From Gemmatimonadota bacterium (GTDB lineage Bacteria; Gemmatimonadota; Gemmatimonadetes; Longimicrobiales; Gaopeijiaceae): a stretch of 33,089 bases of DNA. The position numbers and the translations under genes are program-made. Within the stretch, counting starts at the first letter, position 1; each line of letters opens with the position of its first letter. Below the pieces are notes generated by a model. It ran no database searches, was not told the DNA's origin, and saw only the letters and a list, made by a program, of their open reading frames with translations. Shown piece by piece: positions 24,964 through 33,020 of this stretch. The DNA lies in NCBI GenBank assembly GCA_009841475.1, contig VXLT01000047.1, positions 1 through 33,089 of the forward strand, given 5' to 3'.

Positions 24964-25644
24964 GTGCGCCGATCCGAAACGCGGCCGGGTCTGTCGCGCC
25001 GGCGGGTTCGAGCCGGGTCGCGCCACCGGGTGCGCTCGGTCATCCCACCGGCGCCGACGACCATCCTCATCCTGCTGCTCCTCGCCGCTTTCCGCTTCCC
25101 CGGCGTTCCGCCCGGCGCGAGCGATCCCGTGCGGGTCGTTGTCGAGACCGAACTGGGCTCCTTCGAGCTGGAAGTCGACGCCGACCGGGCTCCCATCACA
25201 GCCGCGAACTTTCTGCGCTACGTCGACGGCGGCCACTACGACGGCGGCACCTTCCACCGCACCGTCCACGAGGACAACCAGCCCAACGACTCCATTCGCA
25301 TCGCGGTCATCCAGGGGTCCCGCAACCGGGAGACGGGCGGGGCGGCCTTCCCCCCGATCGCGCTGGAGCGAACCCGTGAGACCGGCCTCGCCCATCTGGA
25401 CGGCACGGTTTCCATGGCGCGGGGCAGACCGGACTCCGCCACGCACAGCTTCTTCATCTGCATCGGCGACCAGCCGTCGCTCGACTTCGGCGGGATGCGC
25501 AACCGGGACGGGCAGGGGTTCGCGGCGTTTGGAAGGGTCGTGGGGGGGATGGACGTGGTGCGCGCGATCCACCGGGCGCCTTATGAGGGGCAGAGGCTGA
25601 CCCCGGCTGTCCGGATCGTGAGGGTGTACCGCATGGAAGCGTGA
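24964..25644 (+). CDS. Exported or membrane-anchored cyclophilin-type peptidyl-prolyl isomerase
   Basis: The GTG at 24964 is preferred because GGGGGGTGAT stands just upstream; the frame is open from 24862. The 226-residue product has a basic N-terminus and a hydrophobic segment at about residues 28-46 ('TTILILLLLAAFRFPGV'), acting as a signal or anchor. The cyclophilin domain follows: 'ITAANFLRYVDGGHYDGGTFHRTV' with the catalytic Arg in FHR, 'IQGS' in place of the usual IQGG, 'HLDGTVSMAR', 'SATHSFFICIGDQPSLDF' and 'FAAFGRVVGGMDVV'. It would catalyse proline isomerisation during folding of exported proteins, perhaps including the neighbouring propellers (inference from position only). Confidence 0.9.
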   Translation: MRRSETRPGLSRRRVRAGSRHRVRSVIPPAPTTILILLLLAAFRFPGVPPGASDPVRVVVETELGSFELEVDADRAPITAANFLRYVDGGHYDGGTFHRTVHEDNQPNDSIRIAVIQGSRNRETGGAAFPPIALERTRETGLAHLDGTVSMARGRPDSATHSFFICIGDQPSLDFGGMRNRDGQGFAAFGRVVGGMDVVRAIHRAPYEGQRLTPAVRIVRVYRMEA

Positions 25645-25672
25645 GCGGCGCGGGTCTTGGCGGCCGAGTAAG

Positions 25673-25696
25673 TGGGCCCGAGCATCGGCGGGCCCA
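25673..25696 (+). terminator. Stem-loop between convergent cyclophilin and zinc-ribbon genes
   Basis: TGGGCCCG, an 8-nt loop and CGGGCCCA form a perfect 8-bp GC-rich stem 29 nt after the cyclophilin stop. The following TTAACAAATACGTTTT is AT-rich but not a continuous T run, so termination may be weak or assisted. It lies in the gap between two convergent genes, where a terminator is expected. Confidence 0.45.
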
Positions 25697-25726
25697 TTAA
25701 CAAATACGTTTTGGATTGGGGTTCCT

Positions 25727-26791
25727 TCAATCCGCTCCGCGGTTTTCTTCCGTCCCCCCCGCCAATTCCACTATCCCCTTTGGCAGCAGCAGGTCGTCCG
25801 AGATCGCCGCGATCTCCTCCGCTTCGCGCCAGGCCTGCTCGAGCCGCCAGAGTTCGCCTTCGAGGGCGCGGCGCTCGTCCTCTTCGTGGAGGGCCATTTC
25901 CAGGGCGAGTTGCGTGGGTTTTGACATCTTGTGGATCCAGCCGGGGACACCCCCCCAACCGTATCGCGATTGGTCACCGACGACATCGCTCAGGAACTGC
26001 TGCGGATGCTTGTGGGACTCGATACTCGACACTGCGTGCTTCACCGCTTCCCGTCCCGCACCGCCATAGTTGACCAGAAAAAGGACCGCGTTCATGGCGC
26101 GGCGAGCATCTTCGCCCTCAAACCACTCCCTCTGGTCGGTCAGGTAGCGGCCCCAGCCGAGCCTTGGGCTCTTGCCCATGTGGGTCTCCACGGCGAAACC
26201 CACTTCATCGTCGGAAGGACAGATCCGGGTTGTGTCGCGAACTGCCGGGTGCAGTTCCCTGACCTTGCCGTCCGAATGGGCGAAACGGGCGATCTGCTTG
26301 TTGTTGTGCCACCGCAGGATCAGGCCCTGGGGGAGCGTGCCGAGGAACCCGCCAAGGAATCCGCCGACAAGTCCTGACAGAGCCAGACTCGATGCCACGG
26401 CTACGCCGCCCAGCCACGCGACTCCGACGGATGTTCCGAATATGATCAGCCGCTTCCGTCTTCTCCCGAACTGGTCCCCATACCGCCAGGCCGCGAACTC
26501 CGGGCGCAACGGTTCGCCAATCCGCACCAGTTCCAGCCCTTCCGGGTGGCGGGCCAGCCCGATGTTCTCCGTGGACGTGCGGATACGGGTTCCGCGGAAG
26601 AGCCGTTCACAGCTCTCCACCGCCTCCCAGCGTTCCTCGAGCGGCGTCAGATTCCAGCGCTCACAGCTGCGGCACACGACCCAGAGGCGGCCCTTGCCGG
26701 AGTCGAAGGCGAGCCTGCGGCCGACGGGGAAGGACTCCACCACCTCGTTGGCGCCGAGGGGCTTGTTACAGAACAAACAGGTTGTATACAT
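25727..26791 (-). CDS. Zinc-ribbon membrane protein of unknown function
   Basis: The 354-residue product starts with a predicted zinc ribbon: Cys5-x-x-Cys8 ('TTCLFCNKPLG') and Cys40-x-x-Cys43 ('VVCRSCERWN'). A Gly-rich hydrophobic segment at about residues 114-158 would span the membrane once or twice ('LIIFGTSVGVAWLGGVAVAS', then 'LVGGFLGGFLGTL'). The C-terminal part is soluble and charged, ending in a probable coiled coil ('EEDERRALEGELWRLEQAWR'). I do not recognise a characterised family. It lies 30 nt downstream of propeller paralogue 2 on the same strand, so it may be the last gene of the propeller transcript. Confidence 0.75.
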   Translation of the reverse strand: MYTTCLFCNKPLGANEVVESFPVGRRLAFDSGKGRLWVVCRSCERWNLTPLEERWEAVESCERLFRGTRIRTSTENIGLARHPEGLELVRIGEPLRPEFAAWRYGDQFGRRRKRLIIFGTSVGVAWLGGVAVASSLALSGLVGGFLGGFLGTLPQGLILRWHNNKQIARFAHSDGKVRELHPAVRDTTRICPSDDEVGFAVETHMGKSPRLGWGRYLTDQREWFEGEDARRAMNAVLFLVNYGGAGREAVKHAVSSIESHKHPQQFLSDVVGDQSRYGWGGVPGWIHKMSKPTQLALEMALHEEDERRALEGELWRLEQAWREAEEIAAISDDLLLPKGIVELAGGTEENRGAD

Positions 26792-26821
26792 GACCGCCGG
26801 CTCGTTCGCCTCGCCGCCCCG

Positions 26822-28093
26822 CTACCTTACCTCCACCGGCAGCCGCTTCACCACAACCGTCGGCACGTCCATCTCGTCGACCTCCCAGTAGGCGACCAGG
26901 CCGTCGGGACCGAAGGCCCACGGTATGCTGATGGTGCCGGCCGCGAAGGTCCCGATGTACTGCCGGGCCGGGCCGAAGACATCGATCGGGCCCCCGGTGT
27001 CCCAGGGGTCCTCTCCGGGCCGCCGAATCCACAGACCGCCCTCCCATGTGGCGCTGAGCTGGCGAATGATCTGGATTTCCGGGTAGAACTCCCGCTCCTC
27101 GATCCGCTCGCGCACGTCGCGGGGCAAGCCGCCGGAATCTTCGAACAGGGATTCGCGCCTCCCGATTTCCCGTTCGATCGCGGCCGACCGCAGGCGACGG
27201 CTGACGCCTCCGGGCTCGATCGGTCTCCGCAGCACATCGATCACCTGCCCGCCGGGCCGGACGAGCTTGACGGCATACGCCGACGAATCGGAATACGCGA
27301 TGGTTCCGTCCGACAGAATGTCCCAGCGCAGCTGGGGCTCGAAGAAGCGTCCCTCCACCCGGCCGAACCAGAGTGCATCCATCTTGGCCTGGTCCAGGAA
27401 ATCGTTGAGAGTCAGCTGCTCGGGGGCCTCTTCCGGGGCTTCATCGCGGGGTGCCCGCCACGCTTGCAACAGGGGTTGAACGACGAACTCTTCAGCGGTG
27501 AGATCGATCCGGCCGATCCCGAAGTCGTCGATGGAATCCCGTTGTGGCTCTCGTCCGAGCAACTCGTCGAAGGCGCTACTGGCCCGGGAGCCGCTTTGCG
27601 ACGAGCCCTGAGCGTAGAGTGCCACGGCGTTCGGGTCCGGCCTGATCATCAGCGCGCCCTGGTCACCCATCCGCAGGATGCGATCGAATCGGCCGTCGGG
27701 AGCGAAAACCTGAATCGATTCGCGAAGCATATCGCTTACCGCGAAACGACCGTCGCGCCATACCACGAGCTGGAAGGGCAACTCGAACTCCCCGGGTCCC
27801 TCACCCGAGCGACCGACCGATCTGAGGTGCTCACCCCGGGGATCGATCACGATCACCTGCGCGGCCCTGGTGTCCAGGACAAAGAGGTTCCCCGAACCGT
27901 CAAAGCTCACCGCCCCACGCCCTGAGAACTGTGCCCAGTCGGGAGCGCTGAGTCCGCCCGCACGGTAGACCTCGGGGAAATCCGCGGTCAGGGGGCGGTC
28001 CTGGGCGAAGGCCGGCGGCGGTGCCGCAGCGATCCAGACCAGCATGGCCACTCCTGCCGCCCAGCTCCGCGATCTGCCGATACGTCTGAACAG
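26822..28093 (-). CDS. Secreted six-bladed beta-propeller protein, paralogue 2, with probable CTG start
   Basis: The product carries the family marks: 'QDRPLTADFPEVYRAGG', 'VVWRDGRFAVSD', '[13 protein letters not shown]', 'FYPEIQIIRQLSATWEGGLW', and the C-terminal 'DEMDVPTVVVKRLPVEVR'. The frame is open up to a GTG at 28183 that overlaps the previous stop (TAGTG), and another GTG lies at 28123. The stretch GCGAGGCATCG followed 2-3 nt later by xTGTTCAG is shared with paralogue 4, where it is the ribosome-binding region plus ATG. Here the matching codon is CTG at 28093. From that codon the protein starts 'LFRRIGRSRSWAAGVAMLVW' and has an ordinary signal peptide ending 'PAFA-QDRP'. Product length is 423 residues from CTG or 453 from the far GTG. 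Confidence 0.85.
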   Translation of the reverse strand: MFRRIGRSRSWAAGVAMLVWIAAAPPPAFAQDRPLTADFPEVYRAGGLSAPDWAQFSGRGAVSFDGSGNLFVLDTRAAQVIVIDPRGEHLRSVGRSGEGPGEFELPFQLVVWRDGRFAVSDMLRESIQVFAPDGRFDRILRMGDQGALMIRPDPNAVALYAQGSSQSGSRASSAFDELLGREPQRDSIDDFGIGRIDLTAEEFVVQPLLQAWRAPRDEAPEEAPEQLTLNDFLDQAKMDALWFGRVEGRFFEPQLRWDILSDGTIAYSDSSAYAVKLVRPGGQVIDVLRRPIEPGGVSRRLRSAAIEREIGRRESLFEDSGGLPRDVRERIEEREFYPEIQIIRQLSATWEGGLWIRRPGEDPWDTGGPIDVFGPARQYIGTFAAGTISIPWAFGPDGLVAYWEVDEMDVPTVVVKRLPVEVR

Positions 28094-28182
28094 TACGATG
28101 CCTCGCTTTCGTGTACTGCCCACCGGTGCCGCGTCTCCGGCAATCCGTGTGCGGGATGGGCGGCGGAATTGTGCGGCCTCCA

Positions 28183-29463
28183 CTACCTCACCTCTTCCGT
28201 CAACCGCCGCACTACAATGGCTGCCACTCCCGACTCATCGGTTTCCCAGAACGCGGCCAGGCCATCCGGTCCGAAGGCTGCCGGCATCATGGTGTCGCCC
28301 ACCGCAAACGTGCCGATGTACCGGCGGTCGGGGCCGAAGACATCGATGGGTCCGTCGTCGTCCCACGGCTCCTCACCGCGTCGCTGCACCCACAGCGCGC
28401 CTTGCCAGGTCGCCCGCAGCCCCCGGATGATGGGGACCTCGGGATACACCTCGACTTCGGGAATTCTTGCGCGAATGGCGTCGTAGTATTCCCGCATGAT
28501 GTCGCGGCTCCCCTCGTTGAAGCCCTCCCAGCGGCGGTTGGCCTCGGCGATCTCCCGTTCGACGTGGGCCGAGCGGATGCGATCGTCAACGGGCTCGGGC
28601 TCGATGGGGCGCCGCAACACCTCCCGCACCGACCCGTCCGCCCCGGCAATCCTGATGGCGTAGGCCGAGGAATCCGAGTAGGCGATGGCCCCGCCGGGCA
28701 GAACATCCCAGTACAGCCCCGGTTCGAAGAACATCTCCAGATCGTCCGACAGGCTGGCCGAGAGGCTTGCGATCCTCGCAGGATCGGAGAGCAGTTCGTC
28801 GAAGGACAGCTCGATGGACGGTTCTTCGCGCGGTGCCCGCCAGGCCTGAACAACAAGCTCGGCGGCCAGCACCTCGCCATCCAGGTCGAGCCGCTCGATG
28901 GCGCGTCCGTCCGTCCGGTCCTCCGACCCCATCAGCCCGAGCCGTCCATAGATTCCCTCGACGGGGGTGGGCATTCTTTGGCCAAACGCGGCGCCGCTTC
29001 CGGGGTCCATCCGGACCGGCTCCCTGATCTCGGCGATTCCGGCAAGCGGCCCACTCCGGTCGCTCAGCTTCAACGAACGCTCGAATTCGCCGTCCGGACC
29101 GAACACGCGGAAGGTATTGCGGGTCGGGTACATGACCCCAAAGCGCCCGTCTCGCCAGACGAGCATTCCGGCGGCGAAATCGAAGCGGGACTGGTCTGCC
29201 TCCGTGGTCGGTACGGTCCGGACCAGCTGTCCCGCGGGACCGACGATGGACACTCCCGAGGTCGGGTGAAGCACGTACAGGCTACCCGATTCGTCAAAGG
29301 CCAGTGGACCCCCGGCAAGGAACCGCAGACCGGAAGACAGATCCGAGCCGCCCACCCGGTAGACCTCGGCGAAGTCCGCGTCCAGCGGTCGGTCCTGGGC
29401 GTGTGCCGGAGACGGAGTAACGGCGGCAGCTGCGAGCAGGGTGACCGCGATGACCCTGGACAT
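28183..29463 (-). CDS. Secreted six-bladed beta-propeller protein, paralogue 3
   Basis: The ATG at 29463 is chosen over one at 29505 because GGGAGGATTCGAC precedes it and the protein then opens with a clean signal peptide ('[20 protein letters not shown]', then HA-QDRPL). The 426-residue product is the most divergent of the four: the second motif reads '[18 protein letters not shown]' in place of '.APDWAQF', and the end reads '[18 protein letters not shown]'. It keeps '[10 protein letters not shown]', '[13 protein letters not shown]', '[20 protein letters not shown]' and '[20 protein letters not shown]'. It lies between paralogues 4 and 2 in one orientation; its stop touches the first possible start of paralogue 2. 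Function is unknown. Confidence 0.87.
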   Translation of the reverse strand: MSRVIAVTLLAAAAVTPSPAHAQDRPLDADFAEVYRVGGSDLSSGLRFLAGGPLAFDESGSLYVLHPTSGVSIVGPAGQLVRTVPTTEADQSRFDFAAGMLVWRDGRFGVMYPTRNTFRVFGPDGEFERSLKLSDRSGPLAGIAEIREPVRMDPGSGAAFGQRMPTPVEGIYGRLGLMGSEDRTDGRAIERLDLDGEVLAAELVVQAWRAPREEPSIELSFDELLSDPARIASLSASLSDDLEMFFEPGLYWDVLPGGAIAYSDSSAYAIRIAGADGSVREVLRRPIEPEPVDDRIRSAHVEREIAEANRRWEGFNEGSRDIMREYYDAIRARIPEVEVYPEVPIIRGLRATWQGALWVQRRGEEPWDDDGPIDVFGPDRRYIGTFAVGDTMMPAAFGPDGLAAFWETDESGVAAIVVRRLTEEVR

Positions 29464-29533
29464 GTCGAATCCTCCCGTTGCGTGATTCCCGGAACCAGTG
29501 CGCACTTCCGAAAGCAGCGCAACCGGCGCCCCC

Positions 29534-30886
29534 CTATCTTACGGCCGGCGGCAGCCGCTTCACCACGATGCTGGGAACGTCCAACTCGTCGAACTCCCAG
29601 AAGGCGGCCAGGCCGTCCGGCCCGAATGCGAGCGGCATCTCCGTGGTGCCGGCCGGGAAGGTTCCCAGGTACTCCCGGTCGTGGCCGAACACATCGATCG
29701 GGCCCTGGTCGTCCCACGGGTCCTCGCCGCGCCTCTGAACCCACAGGGCACCGTCCCAGGTGGCCCGGATGGCCCGAATCACCGAAACCTCACCGAAGAA
29801 CTCGCGGTTCTCGACCCGTTCGCGCCGGGACTCGTCCCAGACCGCCATGGCCGCACGCAACTCGGGGTCGTCGGTCGCGGCGTTCATCTGCTGGCTGTTT
29901 CGCTGCAGCCGGCGAATCTCCCACTCGATCGTCGCGGAGCGAATGTCGTCGTCGACCGCCTCCGGCTGGATCGGACGCTGGACGACGCCACGGACTGATC
30001 TGTCCCGCCACAGCCAGATCAGGTAGGCCGACGAATCCGCGTAGGCGATCGTCCTGTCCGGCAGGATGTCCCAGTGGAAGCCCGGATCGAAGAACATCGG
30101 GGCGCTGGCCGCGTCGGCCAGGCTCGCGTTGTTCCTCAGGTCGTCCGCGGTGATCCTGTCGACCGGCTGCCTGCGGGGGGCTCGCCCACCCTGCACTATC
30201 GGCGTTGCAGCCGCCACGTCACCACTGAGATCGATGAGTTCGACGCCGCGTTCGTCGACCCCCGCCGGGCTGTCCGGCGCCGCTCCCGCCAGCTCGTCGA
30301 ACGCGCCGAGGAGGTCTCCCATGGCGTCCAACGCGCCCTGTGCAAAAATGCCGTTTCCGATCGGGTCGGGCCTCATGACCCGGCCCACCTGGGCGAACAG
30401 GCTGAGCGGGCTGCCGGGCCGGTCGCTCCACCGGACCATGCGCTGGAACCAGCCGTCGGCAGCGAAGATGTGCATGGCGTTGTGCCCCGCGTCCAGCACC
30501 GCGAAGTGTCCGTCGCGCCACACAACCAGCCCTTCGGGGAAGTCGAACTCACCCGGCCCGTCGCCGGCGCGCCCGACGACCATGATCGCCTGGCCGTCCG
30601 GACCGATCACCACGACCTGCGGGGCGGCCGTGTCAAGAACGTAGAGGTTCCCCGAGCCATCGAAGCCCGCCGGCCCCGCGCGGGTGAACAGCGCCCAGTC
30701 GGGGGCACCGGCTCCACCCGCCCGGTAGACCTCGGTGAAATCGGCGGCCAGCGGGCGGTCCTGCGCTCCCGCGGGAGTCGCCGCGGTTGCGAACGCCAGC
30801 ACGGCGACCCCGGCCGCGACCCGCGGAAGGGGCGGCAACAAACCCGCAACGACGCCTGACTTGAAGATCCCGGCCTGCCTGAACAT
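29534..30886 (-). CDS. Secreted six-bladed beta-propeller protein, paralogue 4
   Basis: The ATG at 30886 has GCGAGG about 7 nt upstream. The 450-residue product starts with a long leader ('[20 protein letters not shown]' onward) ending '[19 protein letters not shown]'. Shared motifs are 'GAPDWALF', '[12 protein letters not shown]', '[13 protein letters not shown]', '[20 protein letters not shown]' and '[18 protein letters not shown]'. It carries an inserted Ala/Gly-rich section around '[20 protein letters not shown]', partly matched in paralogue 2. It is the first intact gene of the run 4-3-2-zinc-ribbon, so the promoter of the run should lie upstream of 30886, in the gap that also holds a decayed fifth copy. 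Confidence 0.87.
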   Translation of the reverse strand: MFRQAGIFKSGVVAGLLPPLPRVAAGVAVLAFATAATPAGAQDRPLAADFTEVYRAGGAGAPDWALFTRAGPAGFDGSGNLYVLDTAAPQVVVIGPDGQAIMVVGRAGDGPGEFDFPEGLVVWRDGHFAVLDAGHNAMHIFAADGWFQRMVRWSDRPGSPLSLFAQVGRVMRPDPIGNGIFAQGALDAMGDLLGAFDELAGAAPDSPAGVDERGVELIDLSGDVAAATPIVQGGRAPRRQPVDRITADDLRNNASLADAASAPMFFDPGFHWDILPDRTIAYADSSAYLIWLWRDRSVRGVVQRPIQPEAVDDDIRSATIEWEIRRLQRNSQQMNAATDDPELRAAMAVWDESRRERVENREFFGEVSVIRAIRATWDGALWVQRRGEDPWDDQGPIDVFGHDREYLGTFPAGTTEMPLAFGPDGLAAFWEFDELDVPSIVVKRLPPAVR

Positions 30887-30925
30887 CGCGATGCCTCGCT
30901 CTCTCGATCGCCTGCATTGATGTAT

Positions 30926-30996
30926 TCATCCACGGTCCTCATATATCAAGCTATCGGGCGGTTCTCGCACCACGATGATAGGGACATCCGGCTCGG
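30926..30996 (-). pseudogene. 3' relic of a fifth beta-propeller gene
   Basis: On the minus strand, the codons before a TGA at 30928-30926 read 'AEPDVPIIVVREPPDSLIYE', then DRG. This matches the closing motif of the intact paralogues ('[18 protein letters not shown]', 'DEMDVPTVVVKRLPVEVR'), and the DNA matches too: GATGTCCCTATCATCGTGGT against GACGTTCCCAGCATCGTGGT in paralogue 4. Upstream of this point the similarity fades, with none of the expected 'FGPDGLVAFWEV' in frame. It sits in the expected place and orientation for another member of the tandem array. Loss of the 5' part by deletion is the simplest explanation. Confidence 0.6.
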
Positions 30997-31128
30997 CAGA
31001 CCCTCTTCCTGGACACGCCGATCGCTTCTCCGGGTTGCCCGGTTCCCTCCGGCTGCGGTGATTTTGCCAGCGAAACCGGTGCTCCCTACGCCGGCCGGCA
31101 CCCCCCGGATTCACATGCGCTTTCGCGC

Positions 31129-31167
31129 AACCGCACCCTCTCTATACCTTTGTCCCTCTGTGCGGTT
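31129..31167 (+). promoter_or_regulatory. Possible accA promoter flanked by inverted repeat
   Basis: AACCGCAC (31129-31136) and GTGCGGTT (31160-31167) are perfect 8-bp inverted arms 23 nt apart, and between them lies TATACC (31143-31148), a fair -10 box; the -35 region is poor. Transcription from here would start about 45 nt before the accA GTG. The repeat could be an operator or an RNA hairpin in the leader. Only the repeat itself is directly seen. Confidence 0.3.
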
Positions 31168-31200
31168 CCCGTTTTTCGCCCGGTGGAGGAGCGGTCCATA

Positions 31201-32172
31201 GTGTCATCCGCGGCACATTTTGCCTTCGAGCGCGACATCGTCGAGATGGAGAGCCAGATCGTGCGACTGCGCGAGATGGCGGCGCAGCGCGGCCTCGACG
31301 TCAGCGACGAGGTGCGCGTGCTAACCGCCAAACTCGAGGATCTGCGCGAGGAGACGTACCGCAACCTGGACCCGATGGAGCAGGTGCAGGTGGCGCGGCA
31401 TCCGCGCCGCCCCTACACGCTCGACTACGCCGAGGACGTCTTTACCGACTGGTTCGAACTGAAGGGGGACCGGTGCTACCGCAACGACGAGGCGATCGTT
31501 GGCGGTTGGGCGCGGATCGGCGAGCGCACGGTGATGTTGATCGGGCACCAGAAGGGCCGCGACATGAAGGAGAACCTGCGGCGGAACTTCGGGATGCCGC
31601 ATCCGGAGGGGTATCGCAAAGCGCTCCGCCTCATGAAGATGGCCGAGAAGTTCGGCCGGGCAGTGGTAACGCTCATCGACACGCCGGGCGCCTACCCGGG
31701 CTTCGGGGCCGAGGAGCGGGGGCAGGCGGAGGCGATCGCCACCAACCTGCGCGAGATGGCGCGCCTTCGCGTCCCGACCGTGTCCGTTGTGATCGGCGAG
31801 GGCGGTTCCGGCGGGGCTCTGGCGCTCGGCGTAACCGACCGGATCCTCCTGATGGAGCACTCGATCTACTCGGTCATTTCTCCGGAGGGATGCGCGGCGA
31901 TCCTCTGGCGGTCGGCCGAAAAGCGCGACGAGGCGGCCCGGGCGCTGCGGCTCACCTCGGCGGATCTGCTGGAACTGGGCGTGGCGGACGAGGTCATTCC
32001 GGAGCCACCCGGCGGTGCACACGCCGATCCGGCTGCCGCGATGGCGAGCGTCGGTGAAGTGCTCGCGCGCCACCTGAACGAGCTCGACGGCAAGGAAGCC
32101 GACCTTCTGGTACGGGAGCGCTGGGCCAGGTACGAGTCGCTGGGCACCTGGATCGAGCCAGCGGGCGCATAG
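31201..32172 (+). CDS. accA: Acetyl-CoA carboxylase carboxyltransferase subunit alpha
   Basis: The GTG at 31201 follows GGTGGAGGAGCGG at suitable distance; the frame is open from 31150. The 323-residue product is close to the usual 319 and shows the AccA order: an N-terminal helical part ('FERDIVEMESQIVRLREMA'), 'VQVARHPRRPYTLDY', 'IGHQKGRDMKENLRRNFGMP', 'HPEGYRKALRLMKMAEKFGR', 'TLIDTPGAYPGFGAEERGQ', 'VIGEGGSGGALALGV' and 'SVISPEGCAAILW'. With AccD (not in this window) it transfers the carboxyl group from biotin to acetyl-CoA, making malonyl-CoA for fatty acid synthesis in the cytoplasm. The next gene starts 1 nt after its stop, so the two are co-transcribed. Confidence 0.97.
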   Translation: MSSAAHFAFERDIVEMESQIVRLREMAAQRGLDVSDEVRVLTAKLEDLREETYRNLDPMEQVQVARHPRRPYTLDYAEDVFTDWFELKGDRCYRNDEAIVGGWARIGERTVMLIGHQKGRDMKENLRRNFGMPHPEGYRKALRLMKMAEKFGRAVVTLIDTPGAYPGFGAEERGQAEAIATNLREMARLRVPTVSVVIGEGGSGGALALGVTDRILLMEHSIYSVISPEGCAAILWRSAEKRDEAARALRLTSADLLELGVADEVIPEPPGGAHADPAAAMASVGEVLARHLNELDGKEADLLVRERWARYESLGTWIEPAGA

Positions 32173-32173
32173 G

Positions 32174-33010
32174 ATGTCCGGCTTCGCGGAGGTGAGCTTC
32201 AAGGGTACTCGCCGGGGCTACTTCCGGTTCGAGACCATCGATCTGGCACCTGGCGATCACGTTATTGTACAAGCGGATCGGGGCGAGGATCTGGGCGAAG
32301 TCACCGCGCTGGGGAATATCGCCGAGCGCAAGTGCTCGTCTTCGGGTGGGTGCGCGACGCCCACGCCGACGCAGCGGGTCCTCCGCCGTGCCGGAGCCGA
32401 GGAAATCCGGCGCGCCCGGCACAAGGAGGAGGACGAGCGGCGGGCGCGCCGCGAGACGCGCGGGCACGTGGCGCGCCACGGCCTCAAGATGAAGGTCACC
32501 GAGACGGAATGGCAGTTCGATCGCAAGAAGCTGATCGTGTACTTCACCGCCGAGAAGCGGGTTGACTTCCGCGCGCTGGTGCGCGATCTCGCGCGGGCCT
32601 TCCGCACCCGCATCGAACTCAGGCAGATCGGCGTGCGCGACGAGGCCGCGCTGCTGGGCGGGGTGGGACGGTGCGGGCGGGAACTGTGCTGCTCCACCTG
32701 GCTTCCCGAACTGAAGCCGGTCAGCCTGCAGCTCGCCAAGGACCAGAGCCTGTCGCTCAACCCGGCCCAGATTTCCGGGTGCTGCGGGCGTCTCATGTGC
32801 TGCCTCATGTACGAGCACACCAGCTACGTCGAGGCCCGGCGCCGGTTCCCCCGTGAAGGCCGCACGCTGAGCACGGGCCAGGGACGCGAGAAGGTGGTCG
32901 GCGTGAACATCTTTAGCGACTCGATCACCCTCAGAAACGCCGAAGGGGAGCACCGCGTCGTTTCCGTCGAGGAACTCAAGCGGGAAGTGGCCGCCCGCCG
33001 GAGGAGCTGA
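32174..33010 (+). CDS. ricT: PSP1-domain protein, RicT (YaaT) family
   Basis: The ATG at 32174 is 1 nt after accA. The 278-residue product is a PSP1 C-terminal domain protein like Bacillus RicT, part of the Y-complex that guides RNase Y and binds iron-sulfur clusters. Core motifs are present: 'KLIVYFTAEKRVDFRALVRD', 'RTRIELRQIGVRDEAALLGG', 'CGRELCCSTWLPEL' and 'NPAQISGCCGRLMCCLMYEH'. Cysteines at 54, 60, 167, 172, 173, 203, 204, 209 and 210 could bind clusters. The N-terminal 'RRGYFRFETIDLAPGDHVIV' is the usual beta-barrel-like start. RicF and RicA are not in the window, so a role in RNA processing is by family only. Confidence 0.92.
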   Translation: MSGFAEVSFKGTRRGYFRFETIDLAPGDHVIVQADRGEDLGEVTALGNIAERKCSSSGGCATPTPTQRVLRRAGAEEIRRARHKEEDERRARRETRGHVARHGLKMKVTETEWQFDRKKLIVYFTAEKRVDFRALVRDLARAFRTRIELRQIGVRDEAALLGGVGRCGRELCCSTWLPELKPVSLQLAKDQSLSLNPAQISGCCGRLMCCLMYEHTSYVEARRRFPREGRTLSTGQGREKVVGVNIFSDSITLRNAEGEHRVVSVEELKREVAARRRS

Positions 33011-33020
33011 GGAACCCCCG

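Larger units (their letters stand above)
30887..31200. other. 314-nt gap between propeller array and accA
   Basis: The gap between the divergent propeller 4 and accA genes contains an apparent relic of a fifth propeller on the minus strand (30926-30996), about 130 nt in which I see nothing convincing, and an inverted repeat around a possible accA -10 box (31129-31167). Nearest the propeller gene it is AT-richer (about 30920-30955), which may serve as promoter for propeller 4. Confidence 0.5.

Noticed and set aside
25713-25733. Inverted repeat GGATTG-N9-CAATCC near the end of the zinc-ribbon gene
   Set aside because: The arms are 6 bp, partly inside the coding sequence and without a T tract; a chance repeat is more likely than a terminator.
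28111-30153. A 680-codon plus-strand frame opposite propellers 3 and 4
   Set aside because: It is the antisense of conserved propeller codons, with repeated nonsense motifs at each paralogue; it is not an independent gene.
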